The notes under the pieces were generated by a model. That model had not been told where the DNA came from, ran no database searches, and saw nothing but the letters and a program-made list of their open reading frames with translations. From assembly GCF_000745955.1 (NCBI RefSeq), contig NZ_KN050786.1:1-64000 (forward strand): a DNA stretch of 64,000 nucleotides, read 5' to 3'. This document shows positions 35,468 to 46,465 of the stretch, in pieces (within the stretch, counting starts at the first letter, position 1; every line of letters begins with the position of its first letter). The stretch is from Alysiella crassa DSM 2578. GTDB lineage: Bacteria; Pseudomonadota; Gammaproteobacteria; Burkholderiales; Neisseriaceae. The translations under genes were made by a program, and so were the position numbers.

Positions 35468-35944
35468 TTATCTTGAAATTTCAACCACAAACGTATCTTC
35501 CGCTTTCACGCCTGCCGAAGTTGCCACGCCGCGATTTTTGTCCAGAAAATAATAATTGCCGCCCACTTCGCCACAATTCCACGAAGCAATCAAATACGTT
35601 TGACGCGGTTTGAACCAACGTGCCGCATCACGCGAAAAATCCGCATAATCGGCAAATTCACGCTCATTGCTAAACGCCAACACTTCGGGCATTTGTTCCG
35701 CCAAATCTTCCGCGATTTCCGTGCCTGTGGCATCGGCAAATTGCAGCGTTTCAAAATTGCCGCATTGACGGCTGGCGCGTTGCGTGCCGTCTCGCTCTTG
35801 CATCTCAATAAATTCGGGCAAACGCTCGGCAACGGGCGCGGCGGCATCGTAACGCCATTTGCCTTCCACATCGTCTGCGTCCAATGCCAATGCGGGTGCG
35901 CTCAATGCCAATAAAATGCTTGTCAATACAATTTTGTTTTTCAT
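35468..35944 (-). CDS. Hypothetical secreted protein
   Basis: A 158-residue protein with a cleavable signal peptide (about 1-20, ending APALA) and a mature acidic domain with two cysteines (RQCGNFE, WNCGEVG). No family recognised. A terminator-like uptake hairpin separates it from sucB, so it may have its own promoter. Longer in-frame starts upstream are read through that hairpin and were not used. Confidence 0.65.
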   Translation of the reverse strand: MKNKIVLTSILLALSAPALALDADDVEGKWRYDAAAPVAERLPEFIEMQERDGTQRASRQCGNFETLQFADATGTEIAEDLAEQMPEVLAFSNEREFADYADFSRDAARWFKPRQTYLIASWNCGEVGGNYYFLDKNRGVATSAGVKAEDTFVVEISR

Positions 35945-35970
35945 GATGTTTTTCCTTAAATTAAATGAAA

Positions 35971-36012
35971 AAGGCAGCCTGAAACGAAAAATTTTCATTT
36001 CAGGCTGCCTTA
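35971..36012 (-). terminator. Uptake-sequence hairpin after sucB
   Basis: AAGGCAGCCTGAAA and TTTCAGGCTGCCTT around a 12-base loop, directly downstream of sucB. Confidence 0.6.
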
Positions 36013-36025
36013 TTCTAATCAATTA

Positions 36026-37228
36026 TTAGATGTCCAACAACAAGCGAGATGGGTCTTCCAACAATTCTTTGATGGTTACCAAAGCCAACACCGCTTCACG
36101 ACCGTCAATAATGCGGTGGTCGTAAGACAATGCCAAGTACATCATGGGGCGCACCACGATTTCGCCGTTTTCAACCACAGCGCGGTCTTTGGTGGCGTGC
36201 ATGCCCAAAATGGCAGATTGTGGCGGATTGATAATCGGCGTGGACAACATAGAACCAAATGTACCGCCATTGGTAATGCTGAACGTGCCGCCAGTCAAAT
36301 CTTCAATGGCGATTTTGCCATCTTTGGCTTTTTTCGCGTAATCCACGATGGCTTTTTCAATGTCGGCAATGCTCATTTGGTCGGCATCACGCAAAATCGG
36401 CACAACCAAACCGCGTGGGCTGCCAATCGCAATGCCAATATCAAAATAACCATGATAAACAATGTCATTGCCATCTACAGACGCATTGATGATGGGGTAT
36501 TTTTTCAATGCTGCCACAGCCGCTTTCACAAAGAAAGACATAAAGCCCAATTTCACGCCATGTTCTTTTTCAAATTTCTCTTTGTATTTAGCACGCAAAT
36601 CCATCACAGGTTTCATGTTGATTTCATTGAACGTGGTCAAAATTGCGTTTTCACGTTGCGAAGCCAACAAACGCTCCGCCACACGCGCGCGCAGACGGCT
36701 CATCGGTACGCGCTCTTCCACGCGATTGCCCGCAGGCACAGTCGCCACAGGTGCAGCCGCTTTGGAGGCAGCCTGAACCGCAGCCGCAGCCGCTGCCGCT
36801 TGCACGTCTTCTTTCAACACGCGACCATCACGACCCGAACCTTGCACCGCGTTCACATCAACACCAGTCTCTGCAGCCAATTTCGCCGCCGCAGGCATGG
36901 CAACCGCATTGCCTTGAGCCGCAGCAGGGGCAGCCTGAACTTCAGGAGCGGCTGTAGCAGCAGCCGCAGGCGCAGAAGCTGCCGCGCTGGCTTCCGTATC
37001 AATTTTTGCCAACAATTGTTGCGTGCCAACCACCGCGCCATCTTGCACAAGGATTTCCACCAACACACCCGCTTGTGGCGCAGGCACTTCCAACACCACT
37101 TTATCGGTTTCAATGTCCACCAACACTTCATCGCGGGCAACGCTGTCGCCTACTTTTTTGTGCCAAGACAATAAAGTGCCTTCCGTAATACTTTCAGCAA
37201 ATACGGGTACGTTTACTTCTACAATCAT
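36026..37228 (-). CDS. sucB: 2-oxoglutarate dehydrogenase E2 (dihydrolipoamide succinyltransferase)
   Basis: A 400-residue E2. Lipoyl domain with [12 protein letters not shown] (lipoyl Lys43), an Ala-rich linker, the E3-binding domain ([20 protein letters not shown]), another Ala-rich linker, and the catalytic domain ending in [11 protein letters not shown]. It transfers the succinyl group to CoA. The ATG overlaps the sucA stop in an ATGA, and GGAG precedes it. E3 (lpd) is not adjacent. Confidence 0.96.
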   Translation of the reverse strand: MIVEVNVPVFAESITEGTLLSWHKKVGDSVARDEVLVDIETDKVVLEVPAPQAGVLVEILVQDGAVVGTQQLLAKIDTEASAAASAPAAAATAAPEVQAAPAAAQGNAVAMPAAAKLAAETGVDVNAVQGSGRDGRVLKEDVQAAAAAAAVQAASKAAAPVATVPAGNRVEERVPMSRLRARVAERLLASQRENAILTTFNEINMKPVMDLRAKYKEKFEKEHGVKLGFMSFFVKAAVAALKKYPIINASVDGNDIVYHGYFDIGIAIGSPRGLVVPILRDADQMSIADIEKAIVDYAKKAKDGKIAIEDLTGGTFSITNGGTFGSMLSTPIINPPQSAILGMHATKDRAVVENGEIVVRPMMYLALSYDHRIIDGREAVLALVTIKELLEDPSRLLLDI

Positions 37229-40200
37229 TTGATTCTCCAAACAAAATTTGCATTTCCACTAGAAAAACTGTTTTTCTTTTCGGTTGCGGTTTCAGGGGTT
37301 TCTTCTACAGTTGCGGCGACTTTAGGTTCTTCTGCCACCACGCTGATTTCAATATTTTCCGCTACATTGGTGCTGGCATTCAAAATGCCCACACCCGCAT
37401 CGCTCGGATTCACTTCCACCACGTCCACATCTACCGCAGACATATCCACAATGCTCGGCGCAACATGCACTTCGGGTACGGCTTTGTTATCCGCATCAAT
37501 CACTTCTACTGTGATTTCTGCTGGAGTGGCTTCTGGTGTTGGGCTGGCTGGGGCTTCCTGTGCTGCCTGTTCAGGCAGCACTACCTCCTTTACCGCTTCA
37601 ATCACGCCCTCCACTTTCTCGGCAACTTCTGCTACCACATCGGCAGCAACTGCTGATGCAGCCTTAAACAAAGTTTCCAATGGCACAACATTGCTCAAAT
37701 TCAAAGTATCATCAACCAATTGAGCCAATTGTGCATTGTGTTTGCTGGCATAGCCCACCGCAGGCGATGCGCTGGCAGGGCGACCTGCGTACACCACTTT
37801 TTGACCTTTTTGCGCCAATGCTTCTAAACGATGGCGTGTTTGATACCAAGCCCCTTGATTTTTCGGCTCTTCTTGCGACCACATGATTTCAGAAGCATTG
37901 GGGTATTTCGCCAATTCAGCTTCTACTTCAGCGTAAGGGAATGGATACAATTGTTCCACGCGCACAATCGCCACATCATCAGCCAAATTGCGCTCATCAC
38001 GCGCTTTTGCCAAATCATAGTAAACCTGACCCGCGCACAATACCACGCGTTTCACGCTGTCATTGCTGGCACGCGTTGCCACATCGCCAATCACAGGGCG
38101 GAATGTGGTGCCTTCCAGGAAATTCTCCAATGGGCTAGTAGAATCTTTGAAGCGCAACAAGCGTTTAGACATGAAAATTACCAATGGTTTGCGATATGAA
38201 CGCAAAGTCTGGCGGCGCAAAATATGGAACATTTGTGATGCTTCAGATGGCATAATCACTTGCATATTGTGTTCCGCACACAATTGCAACCAGCGTTCCA
38301 CGCGACCAGATGAATGCTCTGGACCTTGACCATCATAACCGTGTGGCAAAATCGTGGTCAAACCGCACAAACGTCCCCATTTGGTTTCGCCTGATGACAA
38401 AAATTGGTCAATCACAACTTGCGCACCATTGGCAAAATCGCCGAATTGCGCTTCCCAAATCGTCAAGGCTTCGGGGGCAGAACACGCAAAACCATATTCA
38501 TAAGCCATCACCGCTTCTTCATTCAAAATGGAATCAATCACGGTGAAATCGGCTTGATTGTCCGCCATGTGTTGCAATGGAATGAAAATGCCCGCGTCAT
38601 GTTGTTGGCGGTTGGTATCGTGCAATACGGCATGACGATGTGAGAACGTGCCGCGACCCGAATCTTCGCCCGAAATGCGAACAGGTGTACCATTGGTAAC
38701 CATGCTGGCGTAGGCGATGGTTTCTGCCATGCCCCAGTCAATGTTTTGCTGACCTGCTGCCATGTCTTTACGCTGTTGAATCACACGTTTAGCGGTGTTG
38801 TGCAAGCCAAAATTTTCAGGTACTTGCGTGAATTTGTCTGCCAAACGCGCAATATCTGCTGCTGGCAAGCCACTTTCCACTTGTTCGCGCCAATCGCCAC
38901 CATTGTATTTAGACCAATCTACGCGATGTTTGCTTTCATAATCGGTCAAACGCGTTTGTTCAACGTGTTCGCCTTTGTCCAAAGCATTGCGGTATTCTTG
39001 TACATAATTGTCTGCGTCTGCGGCGGTAATCACATTTTCTGCAATCAATTTATCCGCATACACAGCGCGAGTGCCTTTGTGTTGCGCGATGGCGCGGTAC
39101 ATCAAAGGTTGAGTCAAAGTTGGGTCATCGCCTTCGTTGTGTCCTAATTTACGGAAGCATACCAAATCAATCACCGCATCTTTTTGGAAAGTTTTGCGGT
39201 AATCCAAGGCAGCCTGAATCACATAGCATACGGCTTCAGGGTCATCGCCATTCACATGGAAAATGGGCGCGTCCACCATTTTGGCGATGTCGGTGCAATA
39301 CACGCTAGAACGCGTGTCGCGGGTATCGGAAGTCGTGAAACCGATTTGGTTGTTAATCACGATATGCACCGTGCCGCCTGTGGTATAACCGCGTGTGCGC
39401 GACAAGTTAAAGTTTGCCTGATTCACGCCCAAGCCAATAAATGCCGAGTCGCCGTGAATCAATACAGGCAATACTTGTGCGCGACCGTTTTCGCCACGAC
39501 GTTGTTGTTTGGCGCGAACCGAACCTTCCACCACAGGATTCACAATTTCCAAATGCGATGGGTTAAACGCCAGCGTAACGTGCATGGCACCGTGTGGCGT
39601 AGCGATGTCGGAACTGAAACCGTTGTGGTATTTCACGTCGCCGCTTGGGAATTTGATTTCGGCGCGACCTTCAAATTCAGCAAATAAATCAGCAGGTTTT
39701 TTGCCCAATGTGTTCACCAACACATTCAAGCGACCACGGTGCGCCATACCGATGACCACTTCTTCCACGCCATCTTTGCCTGCGTTTTGGATTAAGTAGT
39801 TCAAGCCAGCAATCGCGCTTTCGCTGCCCTCAACAGAAAAGCGTTTTTGACCCACATATTTGGTGTGCAGGTAGCGTTCCAAAGTTTCTGCGGCGGTAAC
39901 TTGTTTTAAAATAGAACGTTTTTGTTCAACAGAGAACTTGGGTGTGGACAAATCGCGTTCAAAATGGTTGCGAATCCACAAACGCTCTTCGCGGTTGGCA
40001 ATGTGCATGTATTCAATGCCGATGTGTCCGCAATAGGTTTTTTGTAATTTGACGATGATGTCCGCCAAAGGCAATTTTTCTTCTTGAGCCGATGAGAAAT
40101 CGCCATCGCCCAAACCAAATTTCAGCGACAAATCCGCTTGGCTCAAGCCGTGTGCTTCCAAGCTCAAGCCTTCTGTGTTGCGTGATTTTCTCATGCCCAA

Positions 40201-40530
40201 TGGGTCAATATCGGCTGCGCCCGCGCCTTGAATGCGGTAGGCTGAAATCAGGCGTAAAACTGCGATTTGTTTTTGCAACAAGGCTTCATCTACTTCGCCA
40301 GCCGCTACGGTTACGACTGGGCGGTGTTGTTTTGCCAATTGTGCAAACGCTTCTTGAATAGGGCGATGGGCAATATCTTTTGCACCTGACTGGGCAGTCA
40401 AATCGCTAAAATATTGTTTCCAATGCTCTTCTACAGAGTTAGGGTCGCTCAAAAATTGCTCGTATAGCTCTTCAATATAGGGAGCGTTTGAGCCGAATAA
40501 ATAGGAAAAATTGCGTTTTTCGTCCATCAT
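37225..40530 (-). CDS. sucA: 2-oxoglutarate dehydrogenase E1 with long C-terminal extension
   Basis: An 1101-residue thiamine-diphosphate E1 that decarboxylates 2-oxoglutarate. Core motifs: [25 protein letters not shown], and the usual end [19 protein letters not shown]. Known homologues end just after this point, about residue 947. Here about 154 residues follow, rich in Ala, Val, Glu and Pro with no clear domain, and the frame then overlaps sucB by ATGA. The extension has no frameshift signs; it may be a disordered or scaffold-binding tail. Confidence 0.94.
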   Translation of the reverse strand: MMDEKRNFSYLFGSNAPYIEELYEQFLSDPNSVEEHWKQYFSDLTAQSGAKDIAHRPIQEAFAQLAKQHRPVVTVAAGEVDEALLQKQIAVLRLISAYRIQGAGAADIDPLGMRKSRNTEGLSLEAHGLSQADLSLKFGLGDGDFSSAQEEKLPLADIIVKLQKTYCGHIGIEYMHIANREERLWIRNHFERDLSTPKFSVEQKRSILKQVTAAETLERYLHTKYVGQKRFSVEGSESAIAGLNYLIQNAGKDGVEEVVIGMAHRGRLNVLVNTLGKKPADLFAEFEGRAEIKFPSGDVKYHNGFSSDIATPHGAMHVTLAFNPSHLEIVNPVVEGSVRAKQQRRGENGRAQVLPVLIHGDSAFIGLGVNQANFNLSRTRGYTTGGTVHIVINNQIGFTTSDTRDTRSSVYCTDIAKMVDAPIFHVNGDDPEAVCYVIQAALDYRKTFQKDAVIDLVCFRKLGHNEGDDPTLTQPLMYRAIAQHKGTRAVYADKLIAENVITAADADNYVQEYRNALDKGEHVEQTRLTDYESKHRVDWSKYNGGDWREQVESGLPAADIARLADKFTQVPENFGLHNTAKRVIQQRKDMAAGQQNIDWGMAETIAYASMVTNGTPVRISGEDSGRGTFSHRHAVLHDTNRQQHDAGIFIPLQHMADNQADFTVIDSILNEEAVMAYEYGFACSAPEALTIWEAQFGDFANGAQVVIDQFLSSGETKWGRLCGLTTILPHGYDGQGPEHSSGRVERWLQLCAEHNMQVIMPSEASQMFHILRRQTLRSYRKPLVIFMSKRLLRFKDSTSPLENFLEGTTFRPVIGDVATRASNDSVKRVVLCAGQVYYDLAKARDERNLADDVAIVRVEQLYPFPYAEVEAELAKYPNASEIMWSQEEPKNQGAWYQTRHRLEALAQKGQKVVYAGRPASASPAVGYASKHNAQLAQLVDDTLNLSNVVPLETLFKAASAVAADVVAEVAEKVEGVIEAVKEVVLPEQAAQEAPASPTPEATPAEITVEVIDADNKAVPEVHVAPSIVDMSAVDVDVVEVNPSDAGVGILNASTNVAENIEISVVAEEPKVAATVEETPETATEKKNSFSSGNANFVWRIK

Positions 40531-40968
40531 GGCACTTACCTTTAATTTCGTCTAAGTGTAGTTAGTCGGTGTGCGAAGGGATTTTTTGACCCTGTGCAAA
40601 TGGGTTTATTTTACTATTTTTGTTAAGAGTTTGTCAGTTATTTTTTATTGATGGGATGTGTTTTTCAGGCAGCCTGAAAGGTTTAACAAATGATTTGATA
40701 TACATAACACAGGAAATTTTGATGTGTAAACCAGCATTAAGTGAATTATTACAAAACATTACAAGCAAGCAAACTGGGTTGCGCTTGACAAAATATTGCT
40801 TTGTTATGCTATTGATTTCATAAAAAAATGAAAATGCTTATATCGCGTGGGGTATTTATTTACATGATTGGCAGATGGCGTTTGAATCAAAATATCAGAT
40901 GAAATTACAAAGCATTTCAGGCAGCCTGTAACCAGTTTCCCAGTTTTTCAGGCTGCCTGAAGATTCAA
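40531..40968. other. Spacer between gltA and sucA
   Basis: About 440 bases with no convincing gene (one short plus-strand frame has neither homology nor a good start). It holds one single uptake sequence near 40.67 kb and the paired-uptake terminator after gltA. A sucA promoter is expected here but was not located. Confidence 0.5.
40916..40961 (-). terminator. Uptake-sequence hairpin after gltA, with CCAGTTTCCCAGTTT loop
   Basis: TTCAGGCAGCCTG and TTCAGGCTGCCTGAA in opposed orientation around CCAGTTTCCCAGTTT. The same loop separates the pair between psd and groEL. Confidence 0.6.
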
Positions 40969-42255
40969 TTAGCGTTTATCTGTGGGTACAAAATCGCGGC
41001 GTGCTGAGCCTGTGTACAACTGACGTGGGCGACCGATTTTTTGGTTCGGGTCGCTAATCATTTCGTTCCAATGAGAAATCCAGCCCACTGTGCGCGACAA
41101 GGCGAAAATTACCGTAAACATAGAAACTGGAATACCTAATGCACTTAATACGATACCAGAGTAGAAGTCCACATTCGGATACAATTTGCGTTCAACAAAG
41201 TAGGGGTCGTTCAACGCAATTTGTTCTAATTCCATTGCCAATTTGAATTTGGGGCTGTCTTGTAAACCCAATTCGGTCAAAACTTCGTGGCAAGTTTGTT
41301 TCATGATGGAAGCGCGAGGATCCATATTGCGGTAAACGCGGTGTCCGAAGCCCATCAAGCGGTATTTTTTCTGTTTCACGCCTTCCATAAATTCGGCTAC
41401 GCGAGACACATCGCCGATTTCATCCAGCATATCTAAAACGGCTTCGTTTGCACCACCGTGAGAGGGTCCCCACAAGCTGGAAATACCAGATGCGATACAC
41501 GCAAATGGATTTGCACCAGAAGAACCCGCCAAACGAACGGTAGAAGTGGAGGCGTTTTGCTCGTGGTCGGCGTGCAAAATAAAAATGCGGTCTAATGCGC
41601 GTACCAACACAGGATTGGGTTCATAAGGTTCGCAAGGTGTGGCAAACATCATGTGCATGAAATTGGCGGCATAACCCAAATCATTGCGTGGGTAGTTGAA
41701 TGGTAAGCCTTCAGAGTAACGGTAGCACATTGCCGCGATGGTTGGTACTTTGGACAATAAGCGGAAAATGGCAATTTCACGGTGGCGTGGGTCAGAGATT
41801 TCCAAGCTGTCTTGGTAGAATGCAGACAATGCGCCCACCACGCCCACCATCATCGCCATTGGGTGTGCATCGCGGCGGAAACCACGGAAGAACCATGTTA
41901 ATTGTTCATGCACCATGGTGTGTTTGGTAACGGTTTCTTTAAATTTGGCTTTTTGCTCTGCGGTGGGCAATTCGCCGTAAATCAGTAAATAGCACACTTC
42001 CAAATAGTCGCTGTGTTCGGCCAATTGTTCAATGGGATAGCCACGGTAGTACAGCAAACCTTTGTCGCCATCAATAAAAGTAATTTTGGATTCGCAGCTT
42101 GCGGTGGACACAAAACCAGGGTCAAGCGTGAACATGCCTGTGGCTTTGTTCAATGCGCGTACATCAATCACTTCATTACCAAAAGTGCCTGTTAATACGG
42201 GCAATTCGGTGGTGTCAAAACCTTCACCTTGCAGTTTTACAGTCTTGTTAGTCAT
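40969..42255 (-). CDS. gltA: Citrate synthase
   Basis: A 428-residue type II citrate synthase: [31 protein letters not shown] (catalytic His), [13 protein letters not shown] (catalytic His) and the C-terminal catalytic Asp region ([10 protein letters not shown]). It condenses oxaloacetate with acetyl-CoA. Part of the TCA cluster after sdhE. Confidence 0.97.
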   Translation of the reverse strand: MTNKTVKLQGEGFDTTELPVLTGTFGNEVIDVRALNKATGMFTLDPGFVSTASCESKITFIDGDKGLLYYRGYPIEQLAEHSDYLEVCYLLIYGELPTAEQKAKFKETVTKHTMVHEQLTWFFRGFRRDAHPMAMMVGVVGALSAFYQDSLEISDPRHREIAIFRLLSKVPTIAAMCYRYSEGLPFNYPRNDLGYAANFMHMMFATPCEPYEPNPVLVRALDRIFILHADHEQNASTSTVRLAGSSGANPFACIASGISSLWGPSHGGANEAVLDMLDEIGDVSRVAEFMEGVKQKKYRLMGFGHRVYRNMDPRASIMKQTCHEVLTELGLQDSPKFKLAMELEQIALNDPYFVERKLYPNVDFYSGIVLSALGIPVSMFTVIFALSRTVGWISHWNEMISDPNQKIGRPRQLYTGSARRDFVPTDKR

Positions 42256-42359
42256 CTCTGGCTCCTAGCTTGGGGTTAAATAATTTTACTTATAAAATCA
42301 GGCTGGTGTGCTGTTTTCAGGCTGCCTGAAAGTTCTGAAAACAGGTAAAACAGAATTTT

Positions 42360-42614
42360 TTATGCTTTCGCATTTCTGATTCTTTGCAATAAGGGTTCAA
42401 AATCAGCGCGTGGCGATGGTTCATATTGATTGACGATTGCCAAAAATTCTTGGTCTTCCAACGCCAAAATATCCACGAATAGAGCTAATTCTTCATCGCT
42501 TAATTGCTCAAATTCTTCCGCCATAAATCGTTTTAACACGATGTCCAATTCCAATAAACCGCGTCGGGTTTGGAAGCGAATGCGGCGTTTTGCGGTATCG
42601 TCAAATTGTGCCAT
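42360..42614 (-). CDS. sdhE: Succinate dehydrogenase FAD-assembly factor SdhE
   Basis: An 84-residue SdhE (YgfY/CptB family) needed for covalent flavinylation of SdhA. The conserved RRGLLELD is at 17-24, and FMAEEFEQLSDEEL follows. It sits between sdhB and gltA, consistent with its role. Confidence 0.95.
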   Translation of the reverse strand: MAQFDDTAKRRIRFQTRRGLLELDIVLKRFMAEEFEQLSDEELALFVDILALEDQEFLAIVNQYEPSPRADFEPLLQRIRNAKA

Positions 42615-42728
42615 AGTCGTTTACCGTTTGTGAATGGGGTTTCGTTTTTCTAATGGTTGCGATTATTTTTTGTGAACGTGATTTCAGGCTGCCTGAACAA
42701 TGGAGATAGATTCAGGCAGCCTGAAAAA

Positions 42729-43433
42729 TTAAATGGCACGTTCCAACATAATCTCTTTGATTTTGCCAATCGCACGAGTCGGATTCAAATGTTTCGGACA
42801 CACGTCCACGCAATTCATAATCGTGTGGCAACGGAACAAGCGATATGGGTCGTTCAAATTGTCCAAACGCTCATTGGTAATTGTGTCGCGGCTGTCGGCG
42901 ATAAAGCGGTAAGCGTTCAACAAACCAGAAGGACCTACGAATTTATCAGGATTCCACCAGAATGATGGGCAAGACGTTGAGCAGCACGCGCACAAAATAC
43001 ACTCGTACAAACCGTCCAATTCAGCGCGGTCTTCTTGGCTTTGCAAACGCTCGCGTTCTGGCTTGGCGGTATCATTCACTACATAAGGTTTAATAGAATG
43101 ATATTGTTTGAAAAATTGCGTCATGTCCACAATCAAATCGCGGATAACGGGTAAGCCAGGTAAGGGGCGCAGTACAATTGGTTGAGGCAGGCTGCGAATG
43201 TCAGTCAAGCAAGCCAAGCCATTCTTACCATTGATGTTCATGCCATCTGAACCGCAAATCCCTTCGCGGCAAGAACGGCGGAAAGATAAGCTGTCATCTT
43301 GTGCTTTCAATTTTACGAGCGCGTCCAATAATTTCACATCGGTGGCATCAATTTCCAACTCGTAATCTTGCATATAAGGTTTGGCATCGCGGTCTGGGTT
43401 GTAGCGATACACTTGTAGGCGAATTTTTTCCAT
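42729..43433 (-). CDS. sdhB: Succinate dehydrogenase iron-sulfur subunit
   Basis: A 234-residue SdhB. Plant-type [2Fe-2S] ligands in CREGICGSDGMNINGKNGLAC, and two ferredoxin-like clusters in CILCACCSTSCP and CHTIMNCVDVCPKHLNP. It carries electrons from FAD to the quinone site. Confidence 0.97.
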   Translation of the reverse strand: MEKIRLQVYRYNPDRDAKPYMQDYELEIDATDVKLLDALVKLKAQDDSLSFRRSCREGICGSDGMNINGKNGLACLTDIRSLPQPIVLRPLPGLPVIRDLIVDMTQFFKQYHSIKPYVVNDTAKPERERLQSQEDRAELDGLYECILCACCSTSCPSFWWNPDKFVGPSGLLNAYRFIADSRDTITNERLDNLNDPYRLFRCHTIMNCVDVCPKHLNPTRAIGKIKEIMLERAI

Positions 43434-43533
43434 GTGGGTGTTCCTTTTGTTTTTTCAGGCTGCCTGTTTTCTATATTTTTCCTAATTTAAGATTGGGAAA
43501 AGACTTTCAGGCTGCCTGAAAAAACTGGTTTTA

Positions 43534-45294
43534 TTAGTAAACGCGTTTTGCTGGCTCAATGTAATCAACGGTCAAAGGCTTGGTGTGAACAGGTTTGTAC
43601 ACCAAACGATTGCCTTCTGAATAATACAAAGTGTGTTTCATCCAGTTTTCATCATCGCGCTCTGGGTGGTCATCGGAAGCGTGTGCGCCGCGAGATTCTT
43701 TGCGGGCTTCGGCGGACACGATGGTGGCTTTTGCCACTTCCATCAAATTATCCAATTCCAAAGCTTCAATACGAGCGGTGTTCCAAACTTGGCTCTTGTC
43801 TTTGATTTCAGTGCGTTTTACGCGTTCTGCCAATGCCAAGACTTTTTCCATACCTTCTTTCAAAATCACGTCTGTGCGGAACACGCCAGCGTGTAATTGA
43901 ATGGTGCGTTGCAATTCGTTGCGCAAAGCGTCCACGTTTTCGCCGCCTGTTTGATTGTTCAAACGGTCAAGACGTTGTTTGGTGAACTCGCCCGCGTTTT
44001 CAGGCAAAGGTTTGAAATCATTGTTTTTAACGTATTCCGCCATGCTGTCGCCAGCCGATTTACCGAATACCACCAAGTCCAACAAAGAGTTTGTCCCCAA
44101 ACGATTTGCGCCGTGTACCGAAGCGCAAGCACATTCGCCTGCCGCGTACAAGCCGTTTACCACTTTTTCAGGATTGTCGCCTTCTGGCACAACCACTTCG
44201 CCCAAATAATTGGTTGGGATACCGCCCATCATGTAGTGTGTGGTGGGTACAACTGGGATTGGGTCTTTAATCGGGTCCACGCCAGCAAATTGAATGGAAA
44301 TTTCACGAATCCCTGGTAATTTGGACATGATTTTTTCCGCACCAATGTGGTCAATTTTCAACAATACATGGTCTTTTTTCGGGCCACAACCGCGACCTTC
44401 ATAAATTTCCATCGCCATCGCGCGTGAAACCACATCGCGTGAAGCCAAATCTTTCACGGTTGGCGCATAGCGTTCCATGAAACGCTCGCCTTGCGCGTTC
44501 AACAAAATACCGCCTTCACCGCGCACACCTTCGGTAATCAACACGCCAGCACCTGCCACGCCAGTTGGGTGGAATTGCCAGAATTCCATGTCTTCCAATG
44601 GAATGCCTGCGCGAGCGCAAATGCCCAAGCCGTCGCCTGTGTTCATGAATGCGTTGGTGGAAGAAGCGTAAATGCGACCGCCACCGCCTGTGGCGAACAA
44701 CACGCCTTTGGTATGGAAAATAAACACTTCGCCACTTTCCATTTCCATCGCGGTAACGCCGACCACATCGCCATGGTCATCACGAATCAAGTCCAGCGCA
44801 GTCCATTCCACGAAAAAGTTGGTGCCAGCACGCACGTTTTGTTGATACAAAGTGTGCAACATGGCATGACCTGTGCGGTCGGCTACGGCACAAGCGCGTT
44901 CTACGGCACGTTTGCCGTATTCGGCGGTGTGTCCACCGAATGGACGTTGGTAAATTTTGCCGCTTTCCACGCGGTCAAATGGCATACCCATGTGTTCCAA
45001 TTCCACCACCGCATCTACGGCGTTTTTACACATGAATTCAATCGCGTCTTGGTCGCCCAGCCAGTCTGAACCTTTTACGGTGTCATACATGTGCCAGTGC
45101 CAATTGTCTTCTTGCACATTGCCCAAGGACGCAGACACGCCCCCTTGCGCCGCCACCGTGTGCGAGCGCGTAGGGAATACTTTAGATAATACGGCGGTGT
45201 TTAAACCAGCCTGTGATAATTGCAGGGCTGCACGCAAACCCGCACCACCCGCGCCGACCACTACGGCATCAAATTTACGAATCGGATAAGTCAT
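43534..45294 (-). CDS. sdhA: Succinate dehydrogenase flavoprotein subunit
   Basis: A 586-residue SdhA. N-terminal FAD fold GAGGAGLRAALQL; covalent FAD His in TRSHTVAAQGG; catalytic HPTGVAGAGVLITEGVRGEGG. It oxidises succinate. Start six bases after the sdhD stop. Confidence 0.98.
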   Translation of the reverse strand: MTYPIRKFDAVVVGAGGAGLRAALQLSQAGLNTAVLSKVFPTRSHTVAAQGGVSASLGNVQEDNWHWHMYDTVKGSDWLGDQDAIEFMCKNAVDAVVELEHMGMPFDRVESGKIYQRPFGGHTAEYGKRAVERACAVADRTGHAMLHTLYQQNVRAGTNFFVEWTALDLIRDDHGDVVGVTAMEMESGEVFIFHTKGVLFATGGGGRIYASSTNAFMNTGDGLGICARAGIPLEDMEFWQFHPTGVAGAGVLITEGVRGEGGILLNAQGERFMERYAPTVKDLASRDVVSRAMAMEIYEGRGCGPKKDHVLLKIDHIGAEKIMSKLPGIREISIQFAGVDPIKDPIPVVPTTHYMMGGIPTNYLGEVVVPEGDNPEKVVNGLYAAGECACASVHGANRLGTNSLLDLVVFGKSAGDSMAEYVKNNDFKPLPENAGEFTKQRLDRLNNQTGGENVDALRNELQRTIQLHAGVFRTDVILKEGMEKVLALAERVKRTEIKDKSQVWNTARIEALELDNLMEVAKATIVSAEARKESRGAHASDDHPERDDENWMKHTLYYSEGNRLVYKPVHTKPLTVDYIEPAKRVY

Positions 45295-45300
45295 GATTTT

Positions 45301-45648
45301 TTAGCCCCAAATTGCAAAGAATGAATAAACGGTACAGCCCACCAACCAAATAATCGTGGCAGACTGCAAAAACATACGCAAATAGAATGGTTTAATATAG
45401 TCCATCCACAAATCGCGCATACCTACCCAAGCATGCAAGAATAGGGCGATAAACGTGGTTTGCGTGAATACTTTTACCCACGTTTTGTCAAAAAAGGCTT
45501 GCCATTCGGTGTAATCGTCTGCACCAGCCATGCCTAATAAAAAGAATAAAAACAAAACAGTATAGGCAACCATCACCACAGCCGTCATGCGCTGCATTAC
45601 CCAATCGCGCACACCATAATGTGCGCCAGTTAATTTGCGGTTTACCAT
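45301..45648 (-). CDS. sdhD: Succinate dehydrogenase membrane anchor subunit
   Basis: A 115-residue subunit with three membrane helices (about 20-40, 57-76, 91-113) and a haem/quinone-region His in FLHAWVGMRDLWMDY. Its start overlaps the sdhC stop by seven bases. Confidence 0.93.
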   Translation of the reverse strand: MVNRKLTGAHYGVRDWVMQRMTAVVMVAYTVLFLFFLLGMAGADDYTEWQAFFDKTWVKVFTQTTFIALFLHAWVGMRDLWMDYIKPFYLRMFLQSATIIWLVGCTVYSFFAIWG

Positions 45649-46043
45649 AATGCAATCCCCAAAACAAAAGCGGTTACTGCGCCAGCAATTAGAACGATAC
45701 GCGCAGATTTACGCGCTGTTTCCAAGTTCAAGCCGATTTCAGCGTCAATCAATAAAAAGCGCACGCCAGCAAATAAATGGTGGCAGAACGCCCACAAAAC
45801 GCCCCACAAAATCAACTTGACGAACCAATTGTCTGCCCATGCTTTGTAGAAAGCAAAATCTTCGCCGCTAGAGCGCGAGCCGCTCAACATCGCCAGCAGA
45901 AACGGTAATAAAATAAACAGCGCAACGCCCGTAGCGCGGTGCAAAATGGATACAATCGCAGGCATGGGTAAATGCTTGATAATTGTGGGCATATCCAAAT
46001 ACACGGGGCGTTTTTTGCCAGAGTGTAATTTTTCGGTTTGCAT
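45642..46043 (-). CDS. sdhC: Succinate dehydrogenase cytochrome b556 subunit
   Basis: A 133-residue subunit with the family RPVYLDMP and SILHRATGVALFILLPF, three membrane helices, and FCHHLFAGVRFLLID for haem ligation. MQTEKLHSGKK is the start (GAGGAAATCTTT upstream); a longer reading runs through an uptake sequence. First gene of sdhCDAB. Confidence 0.94.
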   Translation of the reverse strand: MQTEKLHSGKKRPVYLDMPTIIKHLPMPAIVSILHRATGVALFILLPFLLAMLSGSRSSGEDFAFYKAWADNWFVKLILWGVLWAFCHHLFAGVRFLLIDAEIGLNLETARKSARIVLIAGAVTAFVLGIALW

Positions 46044-46465
46044 AAAGATTTCCTCTTTGCTGGCACACTTTTCAGGCAGCCTGAAAAGTGAATACCGCAA
46101 ATCAATGTTTTTCTAAATGAATTAAATTCATGCAAAGCAATCAAAAAATCAATAGAATTTGACCGCTTTGCACGGGGTGTTAATTTACCTTGTTTTTGTG
46201 AACTTGGGTAGTCTTATTTTTCAAAAATCCTATTAAATTGATGGAGATAGATGAGCGTAATAGTGTGTAATTATGTTTACATAAATTGATGTTTGTAAAC
46301 AAAAAAATTGGATTAAAAAAACATTTTTTCGTAAATAAAAAAATTTCTTATTTATAAATATTTGAATTTTATTAAAAAATAATTTGCATAAAAAACGCAT
46401 TTTACACATTTTCAGGCTGCCTAAAGTGTGCAAAATGTATGAATAAAAATCACGTCTATTTGGGA
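46044..46465. other. Intergenic region upstream of sdhC
   Basis: About 420 bases, strongly AT-rich between 46.25 and 46.40 kb, with no gene. It holds an uptake sequence near 46.07 kb, another near 46.41 kb, and GTTTACATAAATTGATGTTTGTAAAC, an inverted repeat (GTTTAC arms) at 46275-46300 that could bind a regulator. The sdh promoter is presumably here. Confidence 0.5.

Noticed and set aside
36116-37174. 352-codon plus-strand frame opposite sucB
   Set aside because: Rich in His, Arg and Cys as expected for antisense of Ala/Val-rich coding sequence; sucB on the other strand is certain.
40620-40823. 67-codon plus-strand frame between gltA and sucA
   Set aside because: It starts at TTG, runs through an uptake sequence, has no good ribosome-binding site and no family resemblance.
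46233-46433. Small minus-strand frame upstream of sdhC
   Set aside because: Very AT-rich, Phe/Lys/Asn/Tyr-biased translation, typical of a random frame in promoter DNA.
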